DNA of 36,814 nucleotides from Sporosarcina sp. P32b. GTDB taxonomy: Bacteria > Bacillota > Bacilli > Bacillales_A > Planococcaceae. Where the stretch lies: positions 1 to 36,814 of the forward strand of contig NZ_PDZB01000025.1 of NCBI RefSeq assembly GCF_002743335.1. The letters are read 5' to 3'. The position numbers and the translations under genes are program-made. Of the stretch, positions 21,937 through 31,506 are shown piece after piece. Positions within the stretch are counted from its first letter, which is position 1. Every line of letters starts with the position of its first letter. The notes under the pieces are model-generated. The model had not been told where the DNA came from. It saw only the letters and a program-made list of their open reading frames with translations, and ran no database searches.

Positions 21937-23088
21937 ATGAGAGAAGCTGTAATTGTGGAATGGGTCAGAACGCCGGTAGGAAAAAGAAATGGTGTATTGA
22001 GTACGGTACGGGCGGAAGATTTAGCAGCCAAGCCCCTAGCAGAAGTAATCAAACGAGCGGGAATCGATGCGGGACTAGTAGAGGACGTCATCTTCGGTTG
22101 TGTATCGCAAGTAGGGGAACAATCTTTTGATATCGCTCGAGTTGCAGCTTTGCAGGCAGGATATCCAGTGGAAGTGCCAGGAACGACAGTGGACAGACAA
22201 TGTGGATCAAGCCAGCAAGCTGTACATTTTGCGGCGCAAGCGATTATTAGTGGGGATATGGATGTCGTCGTGGCAGGAGGCGTCGAGAGTATGTCCCGAG
22301 TACCGATGGGTAGCACCCGACTAGGCGTTTCATTCAGTGAAGAAATCACATCGAAATATGAAATGGTCCATCAAGGTGAATCAGCGGAAAGAATAGCTGA
22401 CCAATGGGAGATTTCAAGAGAGGTAATGGACCGCTACTCACTGGAAAGCAATAAGAAAGCTATCACTGCTCGAAAGGAAGGTAGGTTTGATAGTGAAATC
22501 ATGCCAATAGAGGTCACACTTCCTGACGGTACGAACATGACCGTGAAGGATGATGAAGGACCGAGGGAAGATACGACGATGGAAAAGCTCAGCAAGTTGA
22601 AAACTCCTTTTAGAGAAAACGGCGATGTGACGGCAGGAAACTCCAGCCAAATCAGCGACGGGGCCAATGCAATTCTGTTAATGTCCCGCGAAAAGGCGGA
22701 AGAACTCGGATTGAAGCCGAAGTTTAAAGTACTTACTCGCGTAGTGGTAGGTTCCGATCCGACACTCATGCTAACGGGGCCTATACCGGCTACCCAAAAG
22801 GCTTTGGAAAAGTCCGGACTAACACTCGATGATATAGATGTTTTTGAAGTCAATGAAGCCTTTTCTGTTGTGACAATCGCTTGGTTGAAAGAAACAGGTG
22901 CCGATCCAAAGAAACTGAATCCGAATGGAGGAGCAATCGCTCTAGGACATCCACTCGGCGCAAGTGGCGGACGCTTGATGATTACGATGATGAGTGAATT
23001 GGAAAGAACGGGCGGGCGTTACGGACTGCAGACGATGTGTGAAGGGCACGGCATGGCAAATGCGACGATTTTGGAACGATTGGATTAA
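21937..23088 (+). CDS. Thiolase (acetyl-CoA C-acyltransferase)
   Basis: A 383-residue thiolase. It has nucleophilic C89 in TVDRQCGSSQQAVHFAAQ, H338 in GGAIALGHPLGASGG and C368 in TMCEGHGMANATI, the complete catalytic set. NEAF is also present. It cleaves 3-ketoacyl-CoA to acetyl-CoA or propionyl-CoA, the last beta-oxidation step. The ATG at 21937 has a weak site (GTGGGA) 8 nt upstream; a GTG four codons earlier is less plausible. It is in line with the preceding dehydrogenase and the following racemase. Confidence 0.93.
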   Translation: MREAVIVEWVRTPVGKRNGVLSTVRAEDLAAKPLAEVIKRAGIDAGLVEDVIFGCVSQVGEQSFDIARVAALQAGYPVEVPGTTVDRQCGSSQQAVHFAAQAIISGDMDVVVAGGVESMSRVPMGSTRLGVSFSEEITSKYEMVHQGESAERIADQWEISREVMDRYSLESNKKAITARKEGRFDSEIMPIEVTLPDGTNMTVKDDEGPREDTTMEKLSKLKTPFRENGDVTAGNSSQISDGANAILLMSREKAEELGLKPKFKVLTRVVVGSDPTLMLTGPIPATQKALEKSGLTLDDIDVFEVNEAFSVVTIAWLKETGADPKKLNPNGGAIALGHPLGASGGRLMITMMSELERTGGRYGLQTMCEGHGMANATILERLD

Positions 23089-23128
23089 TTAAATGATGAA
23101 TGAAGACATGTAAAGAGGAGAGATTTCA

Positions 23129-24250
23129 ATGCCATTAGATTCTATTCGGGTACTGGATTTATCCCGCTTGTTACCGGGGCCATACTGTTCGATGCTTCTC
23201 GCAGATTTTGGTGCAGAGGTGATCAAGATAGAAGAGCATCACACTGGAGACTATGCGCGGGCGGAATTGCCTAAGGTGGGCGAAGTGAGCGCGCTTTTTC
23301 ATTCATTGAACCGTGGTAAAAAGAGTATTTGTCTTAACTTAAAAGATCCAGAAGACAAAGAGCGTTTTAAGCAGCTTGTGAAAGACGCGGATGTTGTGAT
23401 TGAATCATTTCGACCTGGCGTCATGAAGCGGCTCGGATTGAATTATGAAATATTGAATGAAATTAATCCAGGGCTTGTGTACTGTGCGATTACAGGTTAC
23501 GGACAAGACGGTCCATACGCTACTCTGCCGGGTCATGATCTGAATTACATTGGTTATGCAGGCCTGCTAGATGCGATGGGCGAGCGACAGGGTGCGCCAC
23601 AAATCCCTGCTACACAAATCGCGGATATCGGAGGGGGTGCGTATCCGGCAGCGATGGGGATCATGCTGGCATTGTTTGAAAGACAGAAAACAGGTATTGG
23701 GCAGATGGTTGATATTTCGATGATGGATGGCGTGCTTTCTTGGATGCCAACATTCTTTCCCGGGTTTCTTGCGACGGGTCAACAGCCACAAAGAGGTGAA
23801 CTAGACTTAAGTGGCAAGCGTGCGTCGTATGCGGTGTACGAAACGAAAGACCATAAATGGTTAGCTGTTGGCGCATTTGAATTAAAATTTTGGCGTGCAT
23901 TTTGCGATGTTATTGGTAAAGAAGAATTTGCGGAGAAATTGCATGATCCAGTAGATGTTCAGCTGCAGATGAAAGAAGAAATTACTGCGATTTTATTGCA
24001 GAAGACGAGCGCGCAATGGATGGAAATATTCGATGAGGTCGCGGCTTGTGTAACACCGGTCCTGTCGTTCGATGAAGTACTAGAGGATCCACAAGTTAAG
24101 GCACGGGGGATGATCCAGCAAGTAGAAGATCCAGAAATTGGGCCAGTGATGCATATCGCAACACCTATAAAGTTGTCAAGAACGCCCGGAAAAATTCAAA
24201 GTCCAGCTCCTTCTCTAGGAGAGCATACAGTAGCGGTACTCGGAGAATAG
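23129..24250 (+). CDS. CaiB/BaiF-family alpha-methylacyl-CoA racemase
   Basis: A 373-residue family III CoA-transferase fold protein. The residues essential in alpha-methylacyl-CoA racemase (His126, Asp156 and Glu241 in the mycobacterial enzyme) are present here as H136 (PGHDLNYIGYAG), D166 (QIADIGGG) and E251 (GAFELKFW), each shifted by exactly ten. This favours racemase over a CoA-transferase such as CaiB. The enzyme inverts the 2-methyl centre so that only the (S)-form enters beta-oxidation. Its presence between thiolase and CoA-ligase genes implies a methyl-branched substrate. AGAGGAGAG precedes the ATG. Confidence 0.88.
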   Translation: MPLDSIRVLDLSRLLPGPYCSMLLADFGAEVIKIEEHHTGDYARAELPKVGEVSALFHSLNRGKKSICLNLKDPEDKERFKQLVKDADVVIESFRPGVMKRLGLNYEILNEINPGLVYCAITGYGQDGPYATLPGHDLNYIGYAGLLDAMGERQGAPQIPATQIADIGGGAYPAAMGIMLALFERQKTGIGQMVDISMMDGVLSWMPTFFPGFLATGQQPQRGELDLSGKRASYAVYETKDHKWLAVGAFELKFWRAFCDVIGKEEFAEKLHDPVDVQLQMKEEITAILLQKTSAQWMEIFDEVAACVTPVLSFDEVLEDPQVKARGMIQQVEDPEIGPVMHIATPIKLSRTPGKIQSPAPSLGEHTVAVLGE

Positions 24251-24365
24251 AAAGAAGAACTCGATTTATATGATGTGGCCATTGGTAATGAAGAGGAGAC
24301 TTTTCGCGTCAGGAAAATAGAAACTGTATGTCAATGAGTTTAGTGAGAGAAAGGGGACAATACTA

Positions 24366-25910
24366 ATGGATATCGGCCTATCACTTTCCCGTAATGCACG
24401 CAGAATACCTGAGAAAACCGCAATGATCTATGAGGATCGACGTTATACGTATCGCGAGCTGAATCAAGAGGTGAATAAACTTTCACATGGACTCATTCAC
24501 CATGGCGTGAAAAAAGGTGACAAAGTAGCGCTCATGATGAAAAACTCAGATACATTTATTATCGTCTACTATGCCATATTGAAAGCTGGAGCTATTACGG
24601 TACCCGTGAATTTCCGCTTAACCGCTACTGAAGTTTCGTATATTTTGGATGATAGTGATGCAAGTGTTGTGTTGTTTGATGAAGAGTATGCTTCGTTGAT
24701 CGATCAAGCAACAGCCACAAATAGCAAGATCGATTTGAAAATCACAACAGGCGCAACAGCAATTAACGACCAAGTCCTTTACAAAGATGTATTACAAGAC
24801 ACCACAGATGATCCCGAGATCTCTGTCGATGAAGCCGATGATGCAGAAATATTATATACATCCGGTACGACTGGCTATCCGAAAGGCGCGTTATTTGATC
24901 ATCATCGCGTGCTTCACGTAGCTTTTAACACCTCTTTAATCCTCAAAATCAATCCCGATGACATATTGCTTCATGCGGCACCGTTGTTTCATTCCGCACA
25001 ATTGAATTTATTTCTCGTACCAGGAATTTATTTAGGCTGCACGCAAGTCGTTCATCAAAACTTCGAACCTCAAAAAGTATTACAAGCAATTGATCAATAT
25101 AAAATCAGCTTCTTCTTCGGTGTGCCCACGATGTATAACTTCTTGCTGCAAGTTCCAGATAAGCAGAAATACGATCTTTCTTCTGTTACACGATGTGGAT
25201 ATGGTGCAGCGCCGATGCCTGTCGCTTTGTTGGAACAGATAATGAAACTTTTCAGTACCGACCAGTTTTACAATATGTGTGGTCAGACAGAAGGAGGACC
25301 AGGTGGCGGTGCTTTTCTTCTGCCAGCAGATCATAAAGACAAAATCGGCACGGGAGGAAAAGCTTCGCTGAATACGGAAATACGCGTGGTGGATGATCAT
25401 GATGAGGATATATCCCCTGGTGAAGTAGGAGAATTTATTATCCAAAGTGAGATGGTTATGAAAGGGTATTATAATAAGCCGGAGGAAACTGCGAAAGCGA
25501 TCCGAAACGGTTGGCTTTACACCGGTGATTTGGCGACGATCGACGAAGACGGCTTCGTAACCTTAGTAGACAGAAAGAAAGATATGATCGTTTCTGGAGG
25601 AGAGAATGTTTATTCAACAGAAGTGGAACAAGCGTTGTATAGACATCCTCAATTGCTTGACTCGACGGTAGTCGGCTTACCGGACCCGGTGTGGGGAGAG
25701 AAAGTAGTCGCGATTGTAGTAGCGAAGAAAGAGGAGAAGCTCGATTATGCAGAGTTGAAAGCGTTTTGTAAAGCCCATTTAGCGGATTATAAAGTGCCGG
25801 TTGAATTTATTGAAGAACAAGAGATACCTAGAAATGCATCAGGGAAAGTGTTGAAATATCGTATTCGGGAAGCACTAGTTTCCAATCGACCTGTTAATCC
25901 TCACGTATAA
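24366..25910 (+). CDS. AMP-forming acyl-CoA ligase (FadD-like)
   Basis: A 514-residue adenylate-forming enzyme. The P-loop-like motif YTSGTTGYPKG is at 164-174. GWLYTGDLATIDEDGFVTLVDRKKDM and GGENVYSTEVEQAL mark the hinge and C-terminal domain, and K494 in NASGKVLK is the adenylation lysine. It joins a carboxylic acid to CoA using ATP and would start breakdown of the cluster's acid substrate. AAGGGG lies 9 nt before the ATG. The 115-bp gap upstream holds no gene. Chain length cannot be told from sequence. Confidence 0.9.
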   Translation: MDIGLSLSRNARRIPEKTAMIYEDRRYTYRELNQEVNKLSHGLIHHGVKKGDKVALMMKNSDTFIIVYYAILKAGAITVPVNFRLTATEVSYILDDSDASVVLFDEEYASLIDQATATNSKIDLKITTGATAINDQVLYKDVLQDTTDDPEISVDEADDAEILYTSGTTGYPKGALFDHHRVLHVAFNTSLILKINPDDILLHAAPLFHSAQLNLFLVPGIYLGCTQVVHQNFEPQKVLQAIDQYKISFFFGVPTMYNFLLQVPDKQKYDLSSVTRCGYGAAPMPVALLEQIMKLFSTDQFYNMCGQTEGGPGGGAFLLPADHKDKIGTGGKASLNTEIRVVDDHDEDISPGEVGEFIIQSEMVMKGYYNKPEETAKAIRNGWLYTGDLATIDEDGFVTLVDRKKDMIVSGGENVYSTEVEQALYRHPQLLDSTVVGLPDPVWGEKVVAIVVAKKEEKLDYAELKAFCKAHLADYKVPVEFIEEQEIPRNASGKVLKYRIREALVSNRPVNPHV

Positions 25911-25953
25911 AAATAGAAGCTTTCTTACGGGAGAGTAAAGGAGTGGCGGATGC

Positions 25954-27099
25954 ATGAAGCGACCATTTATGACGGAAGAGCATGAACAGCTCCGGAAATC
26001 AGTGCAGAAGTTTTTGCAGAAGGAAGCCGTACCTTATATAGAAGAGTGGGAGAAAGAACAACAAGTGCCTCGATCATTTTGGAAGAAAGCTGCCGCCCAA
26101 GGATTGATCGCACCTTCAGTTGAAGAAAAATATGGCGGTATAGGCGCGGATTTTGGCTATGCTGTCGTCATTAGTGAAGAGTTTGAAAAAGTGGCAAGCG
26201 GCATCGGTGGAATTGGATTGCATAATGATATTGTCATTCCATATATACAATCCTTTGGTTCGGACGAACAGAAAGAACGTTGGCTCACGAAAGCTGTAAC
26301 CGGAGATATGATTAGTGCTATTGCGATGACGGAACCAGGCACAGGTTCCGATCTTGCTGCCGTGCGGACGACTGCAATAAGAAAAGGAGACCACTACGTG
26401 ATTAATGGGGAGAAGACATTTATCACAAATGGCTCTTCTGCCGACTTCGTCATTGTCGTCTGTAAAACGGATCCTACCGCATCACCTGCTCATAAAGGCA
26501 TCAGCTTGCTCGTAGTGGAAGAGGGAATGCCTGGGTTTACAAGGGGAAAGAAGCTCAATAAAGTAGGACAGCATGCGAATGACACGAGTGAATTGATATT
26601 TGAAGATGTATCGGTTCCGGCAGAAAACCTTCTGGGTGAGGAAGGGAAAGGGTTCTACTATTTGATGGAGAAACTTCAGCAAGAACGCTTGATGTGCTCC
26701 ATACAAAGTGTGGCTTCTGTGCAGAAAATGCTAGATATTACATTAGTGTATGTAAAAGAGCGACAGGCTTTCGGCAAGCGGATCGGTGATTTCCAAAATA
26801 CGCAATTTAAAATGGCAGAGATGCAAACGAAGGCCACCATTGGTCAAACATTTGTTGATCGTTTAATTATCGAGCATATGCAAGGCGAAAACGTCGTAGA
26901 TGAAGTATCGATGGCGAAATGGTGGACGAGTGATTTGGCACAAGACGTGGCGATTCAGTGTATGCAATTTCATGGTGGCTACGGCTATATGGAAGAATAC
27001 GAAATCGCTAGAAGGTATCGCGATGTGGCGGTCAATTCGATTTATGCCGGGACGAATGAAATTATGAAAGTGATTATTGCGAAGAATATGGGGCTATGA
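25954..27099 (+). CDS. Acyl-CoA dehydrogenase
   Basis: A 381-residue FAD enzyme that makes the 2,3-double bond of an acyl-CoA, the first oxidation of beta-oxidation. Family signatures are AMTEPGTGSDLAA, ITNGSSADF, RQAFGKRIGDFQ and QFHGGYGYMEEYEIARRYRD. In the C-terminal YAGTNEIM the medium/short-chain base glutamate (YEGT) is replaced by Ala. The base is therefore probably E244 in LQQERLM, its position in long-chain and isovaleryl-CoA dehydrogenases. That agrees with branched substrates. AAAGGAG lies about 11 nt before the ATG. Confidence 0.92.
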   Translation: MKRPFMTEEHEQLRKSVQKFLQKEAVPYIEEWEKEQQVPRSFWKKAAAQGLIAPSVEEKYGGIGADFGYAVVISEEFEKVASGIGGIGLHNDIVIPYIQSFGSDEQKERWLTKAVTGDMISAIAMTEPGTGSDLAAVRTTAIRKGDHYVINGEKTFITNGSSADFVIVVCKTDPTASPAHKGISLLVVEEGMPGFTRGKKLNKVGQHANDTSELIFEDVSVPAENLLGEEGKGFYYLMEKLQQERLMCSIQSVASVQKMLDITLVYVKERQAFGKRIGDFQNTQFKMAEMQTKATIGQTFVDRLIIEHMQGENVVDEVSMAKWWTSDLAQDVAIQCMQFHGGYGYMEEYEIARRYRDVAVNSIYAGTNEIMKVIIAKNMGL

Positions 27100-27124
27100 A
27101 GAAATGTAGGCAGCTTCCACAGTT

Positions 27125-27191
27125 AAATGGTTAACCGTTTTACGTATAGTATTATTCAATCGTTTCCTAAAGTTTAATGAATACCTATAAT
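27125..27191 (+). promoter_or_regulatory. Candidate operator and promoter of the acetyl-CoA-synthetase-like gene
   Basis: AAATGGTTAACCGTTT (27125-27140) is a palindrome with one mismatch pair. A -10 TATAAT at 27186-27191, with TTTCCT 17 bp upstream, suggests a separate promoter for the last gene of the cluster. Confidence 0.4.
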
Positions 27192-27221
27192 TCACTAGTG
27201 ACTTAGAGGGAGAGATAAGCG

Positions 27222-28853
27222 ATGGATTATAAAGAGATGATGCGTACATTTTCGTGGGAAGAAGCAGCAACGAATTATGAAGGTGATCCAAGTGGCGAAA
27301 TGAATATTGCGAATGAAATATGCGATCGCTGGGCAAAAGATCCTGAAAGAGTAGCAATTTATTGGGAAGATGAACAGGGGAATAAAGAAACATGGACGTA
27401 TAGTCAATTGAAGGTGAAGTCCGATAAAATGGCTAATGCGCTTCAGTCAATGGGTGTCACAACAGGTGATCGTGTAGCAGGATTGCTTGGAAAAGATATG
27501 GAGTTGCTAGTAACGATTTTGGCAACGTTTAAAGTTGGTGCTATTTTCGTTCCACTATTCACAGCCTTCGGTCCAGATGCCCTCGTGTATCGTTTAAAGG
27601 ATGCAGGTGTGCGTTTACTTCTGACAAACAGCGAACAGTTAAGTAAATTAGACGGAAAAGATATATCGGTTGATGTACTTCTCACTGATGGTCAAACTAA
27701 GGATGGCAAAAGTTTCTGGGAGTTTGTAAACTCTTTTTCAAGTGAAATTATAATGGAACGAACATTGGGGAATTCACCTGCAATCATACAATATACTTCA
27801 GGAACCACAGGAATGCCAAAAGGGGCAATTACAAAACATAAAATGGTATACAGTCTTCATCCGTACTGGAAATTCGCTTTGAATTTGGAAGAAGAAGATG
27901 TGTTTTACGGAGGTGCTGATTTAGGGTGGGCGTACGGATTAATTGCTTCAACTATAGGTCCGTTAAGCCAGGGAGCAAAAATTGTTTTCTATAAAGGTTC
28001 GTTTGATCCTAAAAAGATATATAAGCTTTTAAGTGAATATCAAGTAACCAGTTTTGCTTATGCACCGACTGCTTTCCGCATGATGATGGCCTTAGGTCCA
28101 GAAATAATAAAAAAATCTGATCTTAAATTAAAGAAAATGAGCAGTGCAGGAGAACCTTTGAATAATGAAGTAGTGAGATTTTTCGAAAGAAATATAGGAA
28201 GAGCAATTTATGACCATTATGGCGCCACAGAAATGGGCATGATTGTGAACAACTATCATAGTTCGACCATGAAAGTAAAACCAGGGTCAATGGGTCTTCC
28301 GCTACCTGGCTATACTATTGGCTTGTTTGATGAATATGGAGACCCCGTAACTAAAGGAGAAGTAGGTCAAATCGCAGTAAACACTTCAGATGGTAATACA
28401 GGTTTTGGAGGGTATTGGAATGCGGATGAAAAATTAGCTGAAAAGATGCGAGGAAGTTGGTTTTTGTCCGGTGATCTTGCTTCAGAGGATATAGATGGAT
28501 ACTTTTGGTTTCAAGGTCGTGCGGACGATGTTATCTCAAGCGCTGGTTACCGCATAGGGCCCACTGAAGTTGAATCCTGTCTAATGGAGCACCCAGCAGT
28601 TTTGGAGACTGCTGCAATTGGAAAGCCGGACGAAACGAAAGGCGAAATTGTCAAAGCGTTTATTGTCCTAAATAAGAGCTTCGCATCTACTGACGAACTT
28701 AAAGAAGAACTTATTACCTTTGTAAAAAAGAAGTTATCCAAACATCAATATCCAAAGGAAATAGAGTTTGTAGATGAATTACCCAAAACTCAAAGCGGAA
28801 AAACACAACGTTATTTATTGAAAGAGCTAGAAAGGAAGAAACAATCTCTGTAA
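27222..28853 (+). CDS. Acetyl-CoA-synthetase-like acyl-CoA ligase (AMP-forming)
   Basis: A 543-residue adenylate-forming ligase nearer to the acetyl/propionyl and medium-chain (Acs/AcsM-like) branch than to FadD. It shows QYTSGTTGMPKGAITKHKMV, GATEMGM, GRADDVISSAGYRIGPTEVE and a C-terminal lysine in KTQSGKTQRYLL. It activates a short acid, possibly one released by the upstream beta-oxidation enzymes. GAGGGAGAG precedes the ATG. It has its own promoter-like sequence and ends in a strong terminator. The second half is more AT-rich than the neighbouring genes, as far as one can judge by eye. Confidence 0.9.
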   Translation: MDYKEMMRTFSWEEAATNYEGDPSGEMNIANEICDRWAKDPERVAIYWEDEQGNKETWTYSQLKVKSDKMANALQSMGVTTGDRVAGLLGKDMELLVTILATFKVGAIFVPLFTAFGPDALVYRLKDAGVRLLLTNSEQLSKLDGKDISVDVLLTDGQTKDGKSFWEFVNSFSSEIIMERTLGNSPAIIQYTSGTTGMPKGAITKHKMVYSLHPYWKFALNLEEEDVFYGGADLGWAYGLIASTIGPLSQGAKIVFYKGSFDPKKIYKLLSEYQVTSFAYAPTAFRMMMALGPEIIKKSDLKLKKMSSAGEPLNNEVVRFFERNIGRAIYDHYGATEMGMIVNNYHSSTMKVKPGSMGLPLPGYTIGLFDEYGDPVTKGEVGQIAVNTSDGNTGFGGYWNADEKLAEKMRGSWFLSGDLASEDIDGYFWFQGRADDVISSAGYRIGPTEVESCLMEHPAVLETAAIGKPDETKGEIVKAFIVLNKSFASTDELKEELITFVKKKLSKHQYPKEIEFVDELPKTQSGKTQRYLLKELERKKQSL

Positions 28854-28944
28854 ACTAGCAGACAAAGCTAGTAATAAAAATCAAACTTTCATTGTGCAGT
28901 ATATAATTCAATAATATTTTGAAAATAGCCCTTCATAGTTCGTA

Positions 28945-28979
28945 CAAAAAAACGCGATGAACAACTCATCGCGTTTTTT
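28945..28979. terminator. Bidirectional terminator
   Basis: AAAAAACGCGATGA and TCATCGCGTTTTTT with a 5-nt loop, shared by the convergent genes at 27222 and 28983. Confidence 0.92.
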
Positions 28980-28982
28980 ACA

Positions 28983-30116
28983 TTAAGGTTGAATCAATAC
29001 TTTGATACAACCGTCTTCTTTCTTATCAAAAATGGAATAAGCATCTGCTGCGTCTTCCAACTTTACTTTATGTGTAATAATATCTGTCGGATCGAATTCT
29101 TTTGCTTCGATCTTTTTAAATAACTCAGGCATTAAGTGAATAACGGGTGCTTGTCCCATTTTCAATGAAACGTTGCGTGTGAAGAAATCACCCAGTGGGA
29201 AGTTGTTGGCGTCTGTCGCATAGACACCTGTCAATTGCACTGTCCCAAATTTCCTTACGACTTGTGAAGCCGTGATAATCGGGCTGATCGTTCCAAATTG
29301 GTTATCTCCACTAGATCCGAATGTTTCGCCTGGTTGTACAGTTCCGTCCATTCCTACACAATCAATGACGACGTCTGCGCCGCCTTTTGTTTCTTCATGC
29401 AATAATTTGCCGATGTCGTCATGTTCTTTAAAATTATACGTTTCTACTTTATTTGTCTTCTTGGCATGCTCTAAACGATAATCTACATGGTCTACTGAAA
29501 TGACTCGTTTCGCGCCTTGCATCCAAGCAAACTTCTGCGCCATTAACCCAATAGGGCCGGAGCCTAGAATAATTGCGGTATCACCTTTTTTCAATCCGCT
29601 ATGAAGTACACTCCAATACGCTGTCGGAATGACATCAGATAGTAAGGCGAGATGCTCGTCGTCTAGTTCGCTATTTTCCGGTACTTTAAATGACGTAAAG
29701 TCTGCGTACGGAACACGTAAATACTCGGCTTGACCTCCTGGGTAGTTACCGTTAGGCTCAGCAAAACCAAATAGTCCACCTACTTCACCATGCGGATTGG
29801 ATTCGTCACATTGACTTTCCATTTCGTGTTGACAGAAGAAACATTCTCCACAGCCTATATTGAAAGGAACGACGATACGGTCGCCTTTCTTTAATGTTTT
29901 CACTTCAGAACCTACTTCTTCGACAATCCCCATCGGTTCATGACCGACTACATAATCTTTCTCTGGCACAATCCCGCCATGATACAGATGCAAATCCGAT
30001 CCGCAAATACCACTTGTCGTAATGCGTACGATTACATCACTATTTTCTTGGATACTCGGAGCTTTCACTTCTTTCGTGACCATCGATTTCTTCCCTTGAA
30101 ATGTTACTGCTTTCAT
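28983..30116 (-). CDS. Zinc-dependent alcohol dehydrogenase (MDR family)
   Basis: A 377-residue medium-chain dehydrogenase. Catalytic zinc ligands are C38 (GICGSD), H59 and E60 (GHE). The structural zinc site has all four cysteines (C89, C92, C95 and C103). A Rossmann motif (LGSGPIGLM) follows at about 185. The stretch from the zinc loop into PHGEVGGLFGFAEPNGNYPGGQAEYLRVPYADF resembles the glutathione-independent formaldehyde dehydrogenase/AdhB group. The natural substrate may be an alcohol or aldehyde. A single gene with GGAAGTG near the ATG and a shared terminator. Confidence 0.92.
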   Translation of the reverse strand: MKAVTFQGKKSMVTKEVKAPSIQENSDVIVRITTSGICGSDLHLYHGGIVPEKDYVVGHEPMGIVEEVGSEVKTLKKGDRIVVPFNIGCGECFFCQHEMESQCDESNPHGEVGGLFGFAEPNGNYPGGQAEYLRVPYADFTSFKVPENSELDDEHLALLSDVIPTAYWSVLHSGLKKGDTAIILGSGPIGLMAQKFAWMQGAKRVISVDHVDYRLEHAKKTNKVETYNFKEHDDIGKLLHEETKGGADVVIDCVGMDGTVQPGETFGSSGDNQFGTISPIITASQVVRKFGTVQLTGVYATDANNFPLGDFFTRNVSLKMGQAPVIHLMPELFKKIEAKEFDPTDIITHKVKLEDAADAYSIFDKKEDGCIKVLIQP

Positions 30117-30292
30117 ACCATCACTTCCTTTTCGCGTTATGCTTATTTTGTACCCGTCTATTTTCTATGTAAACTAGAAATGTAGGATATGATTATTGAT
30201 ACCTAGTAGATGGAAGAATGGTAAACAGAACTATGTATGTATGTTAAAAGAAGTGCTATAAAGGGAAGTGAAGAATAAGGAGGGGTTCATTC

Positions 30293-30778
30293 ATGTTACA
30301 AGAAAATGAAATGAAGCATTTACAACGAGCTGTCGAATTAGCAGAAATTGCGTTACATAAAGGAGATCAGCCATTTGGTTCGGTATTGGTTTCAGCGAGT
30401 GGTGAAGTGCTAGCTGAAGACCATAATCGTACAAGTGGTGGCGACCCGACGCAGCATCCTGAATTTGCTTTGGCGCGGTGGGCTGCAGATCATATGGACG
30501 CAGAAGACAGAGCGAAGGCGACGGTATTTACGTCGGGTGAACATTGCCCGATGTGTGCGTCAGCCCATGGGTTAGTCGGTTTGGGACGGATTGTCTATGC
30601 TAGTTCATCGAAACAGTTAGCCCAGTGGAAGAAAGAAATGGGGGTTACGCTGCCTGCACCTGTGAAAAGTTATCCGATTCAAGAAATGGTGCCTGCTATC
30701 GAAGTAGTTGGGCCAGTAGAAGAGTATGCGGAGCAAGTGCGAGAGTTGCAACGGCAGTACCATCAGAAGAATAACTGA
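30293..30778 (+). CDS. Nucleoside deaminase (cytidine/guanine deaminase family)
   Basis: A 161-residue zinc hydrolase of the cytidine deaminase-like fold. The zinc and proton-shuttle residues are H55 and E57 in QHPEFALARW (HPE instead of the common HAE) and C85/C88 in SGEHCPMCASAH. The N-terminal GDQPFGSVLVSASGEVLAEDHN is typical of guanine/nucleoside deaminases. It deaminates a purine or pyrimidine base; which one is not clear. AAGGAGG lies upstream of the ATG. A single gene with its own terminator at 30794-30822. Confidence 0.9.
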   Translation: MLQENEMKHLQRAVELAEIALHKGDQPFGSVLVSASGEVLAEDHNRTSGGDPTQHPEFALARWAADHMDAEDRAKATVFTSGEHCPMCASAHGLVGLGRIVYASSSKQLAQWKKEMGVTLPAPVKSYPIQEMVPAIEVVGPVEEYAEQVRELQRQYHQKNN

Positions 30779-30793
30779 TGTAGATTACACGAG

Positions 30794-30822
30794 GAGAGCC
30801 GTATGTTTTGGCTCTCTTTTTT
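30794..30822 (+). terminator. Terminator after the deaminase gene
   Basis: GAGAGCC / GGCTCTC stem followed by a run of T's. Confidence 0.88.
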
Positions 30823-30936
30823 ATATCAACCAGAGAAACTATAGGAAAGCGGTTTATTTCACTATATAATCAAACTATAATGTTATGTAACTAATTATGT
30901 CGTGAAAGTATATACAGTGGGGATGGAGGTTGGAAT

Positions 30937-31506
30937 TTGATACAACTCATAAGTTTCTTCATCTTCTGGTACCTATTCGGGGGCATATTGCCGGCGCTCT
31001 ATATAGGGAAAAGGAAAGGACTAGATTTGCGTGTAGAAGGTAGTGGCAATCTAGGAGCGCGTAACGCCGGGAGGGTGCTTGGGAAGGCGATGTTCTTTGT
31101 TGTGTTGCTTCTTGATGCGACCAAGGGGGCAGTGCCGATCATCGTCTCGCGTGCCCTTGGATTCAGCCCAGCTATCGTCTTGTTGATGCTTTTTGCGGCC
31201 GTGCTTGGGCATTGTTTTCCACTGTTTCATCGATTTCGTGGTGGGAAAGGGGCGGCTTCTTTACTCGGTGGCATGATAGTCTTTCAGCCACTTATCTTGC
31301 TGTTAATCCTTATTTTTTCGGGTCTGTTATACTCGTGGATTCGTCAGAAAACAAAAGTCGCGCTGCTTGGATTGTCGGCCATTATTCCAGCTATTTTTAT
31401 TGGCTACGGCCAATGGGCGGGGATCGTAGCATTCTGTTTGTTTGCGCTAGTCATCTATACACATCGTAGTTATTTCATTAACGAGCAAGGGAGGCAATCA
31501 GTATGA
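30937..31506 (+). CDS. PlsY-like glycerol-3-phosphate acyltransferase paralogue
   Basis: A 189-residue membrane acyltransferase with about five helices. The three PlsY motifs are present: GSGNLGARNAGR (35-46; most PlsY have GSGNPGATN), DATKG (60-64) and GHCFPLFHRFRGGKGAA (91-107). Classical PlsY moves an acyl group from acyl-phosphate to glycerol 3-phosphate. The changes in motif 1 and the partner gene suggest a specialised paralogue. The TTG start has GGAGG upstream. Its last codons overlap the next gene by ATGA, so both proteins are probably made in equal amounts. Confidence 0.88.
   Translation: MIQLISFFIFWYLFGGILPALYIGKRKGLDLRVEGSGNLGARNAGRVLGKAMFFVVLLLDATKGAVPIIVSRALGFSPAIVLLMLFAAVLGHCFPLFHRFRGGKGAASLLGGMIVFQPLILLLILIFSGLLYSWIRQKTKVALLGLSAIIPAIFIGYGQWAGIVAFCLFALVIYTHRSYFINEQGRQSV

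Noticed and set aside
23129..24250. CaiB-type carnitine CoA-transferase
   Set aside because: The His/Asp/Glu set at 136/166/251 matches alpha-methylacyl-CoA racemase spacing exactly, and no carnitine genes are near.
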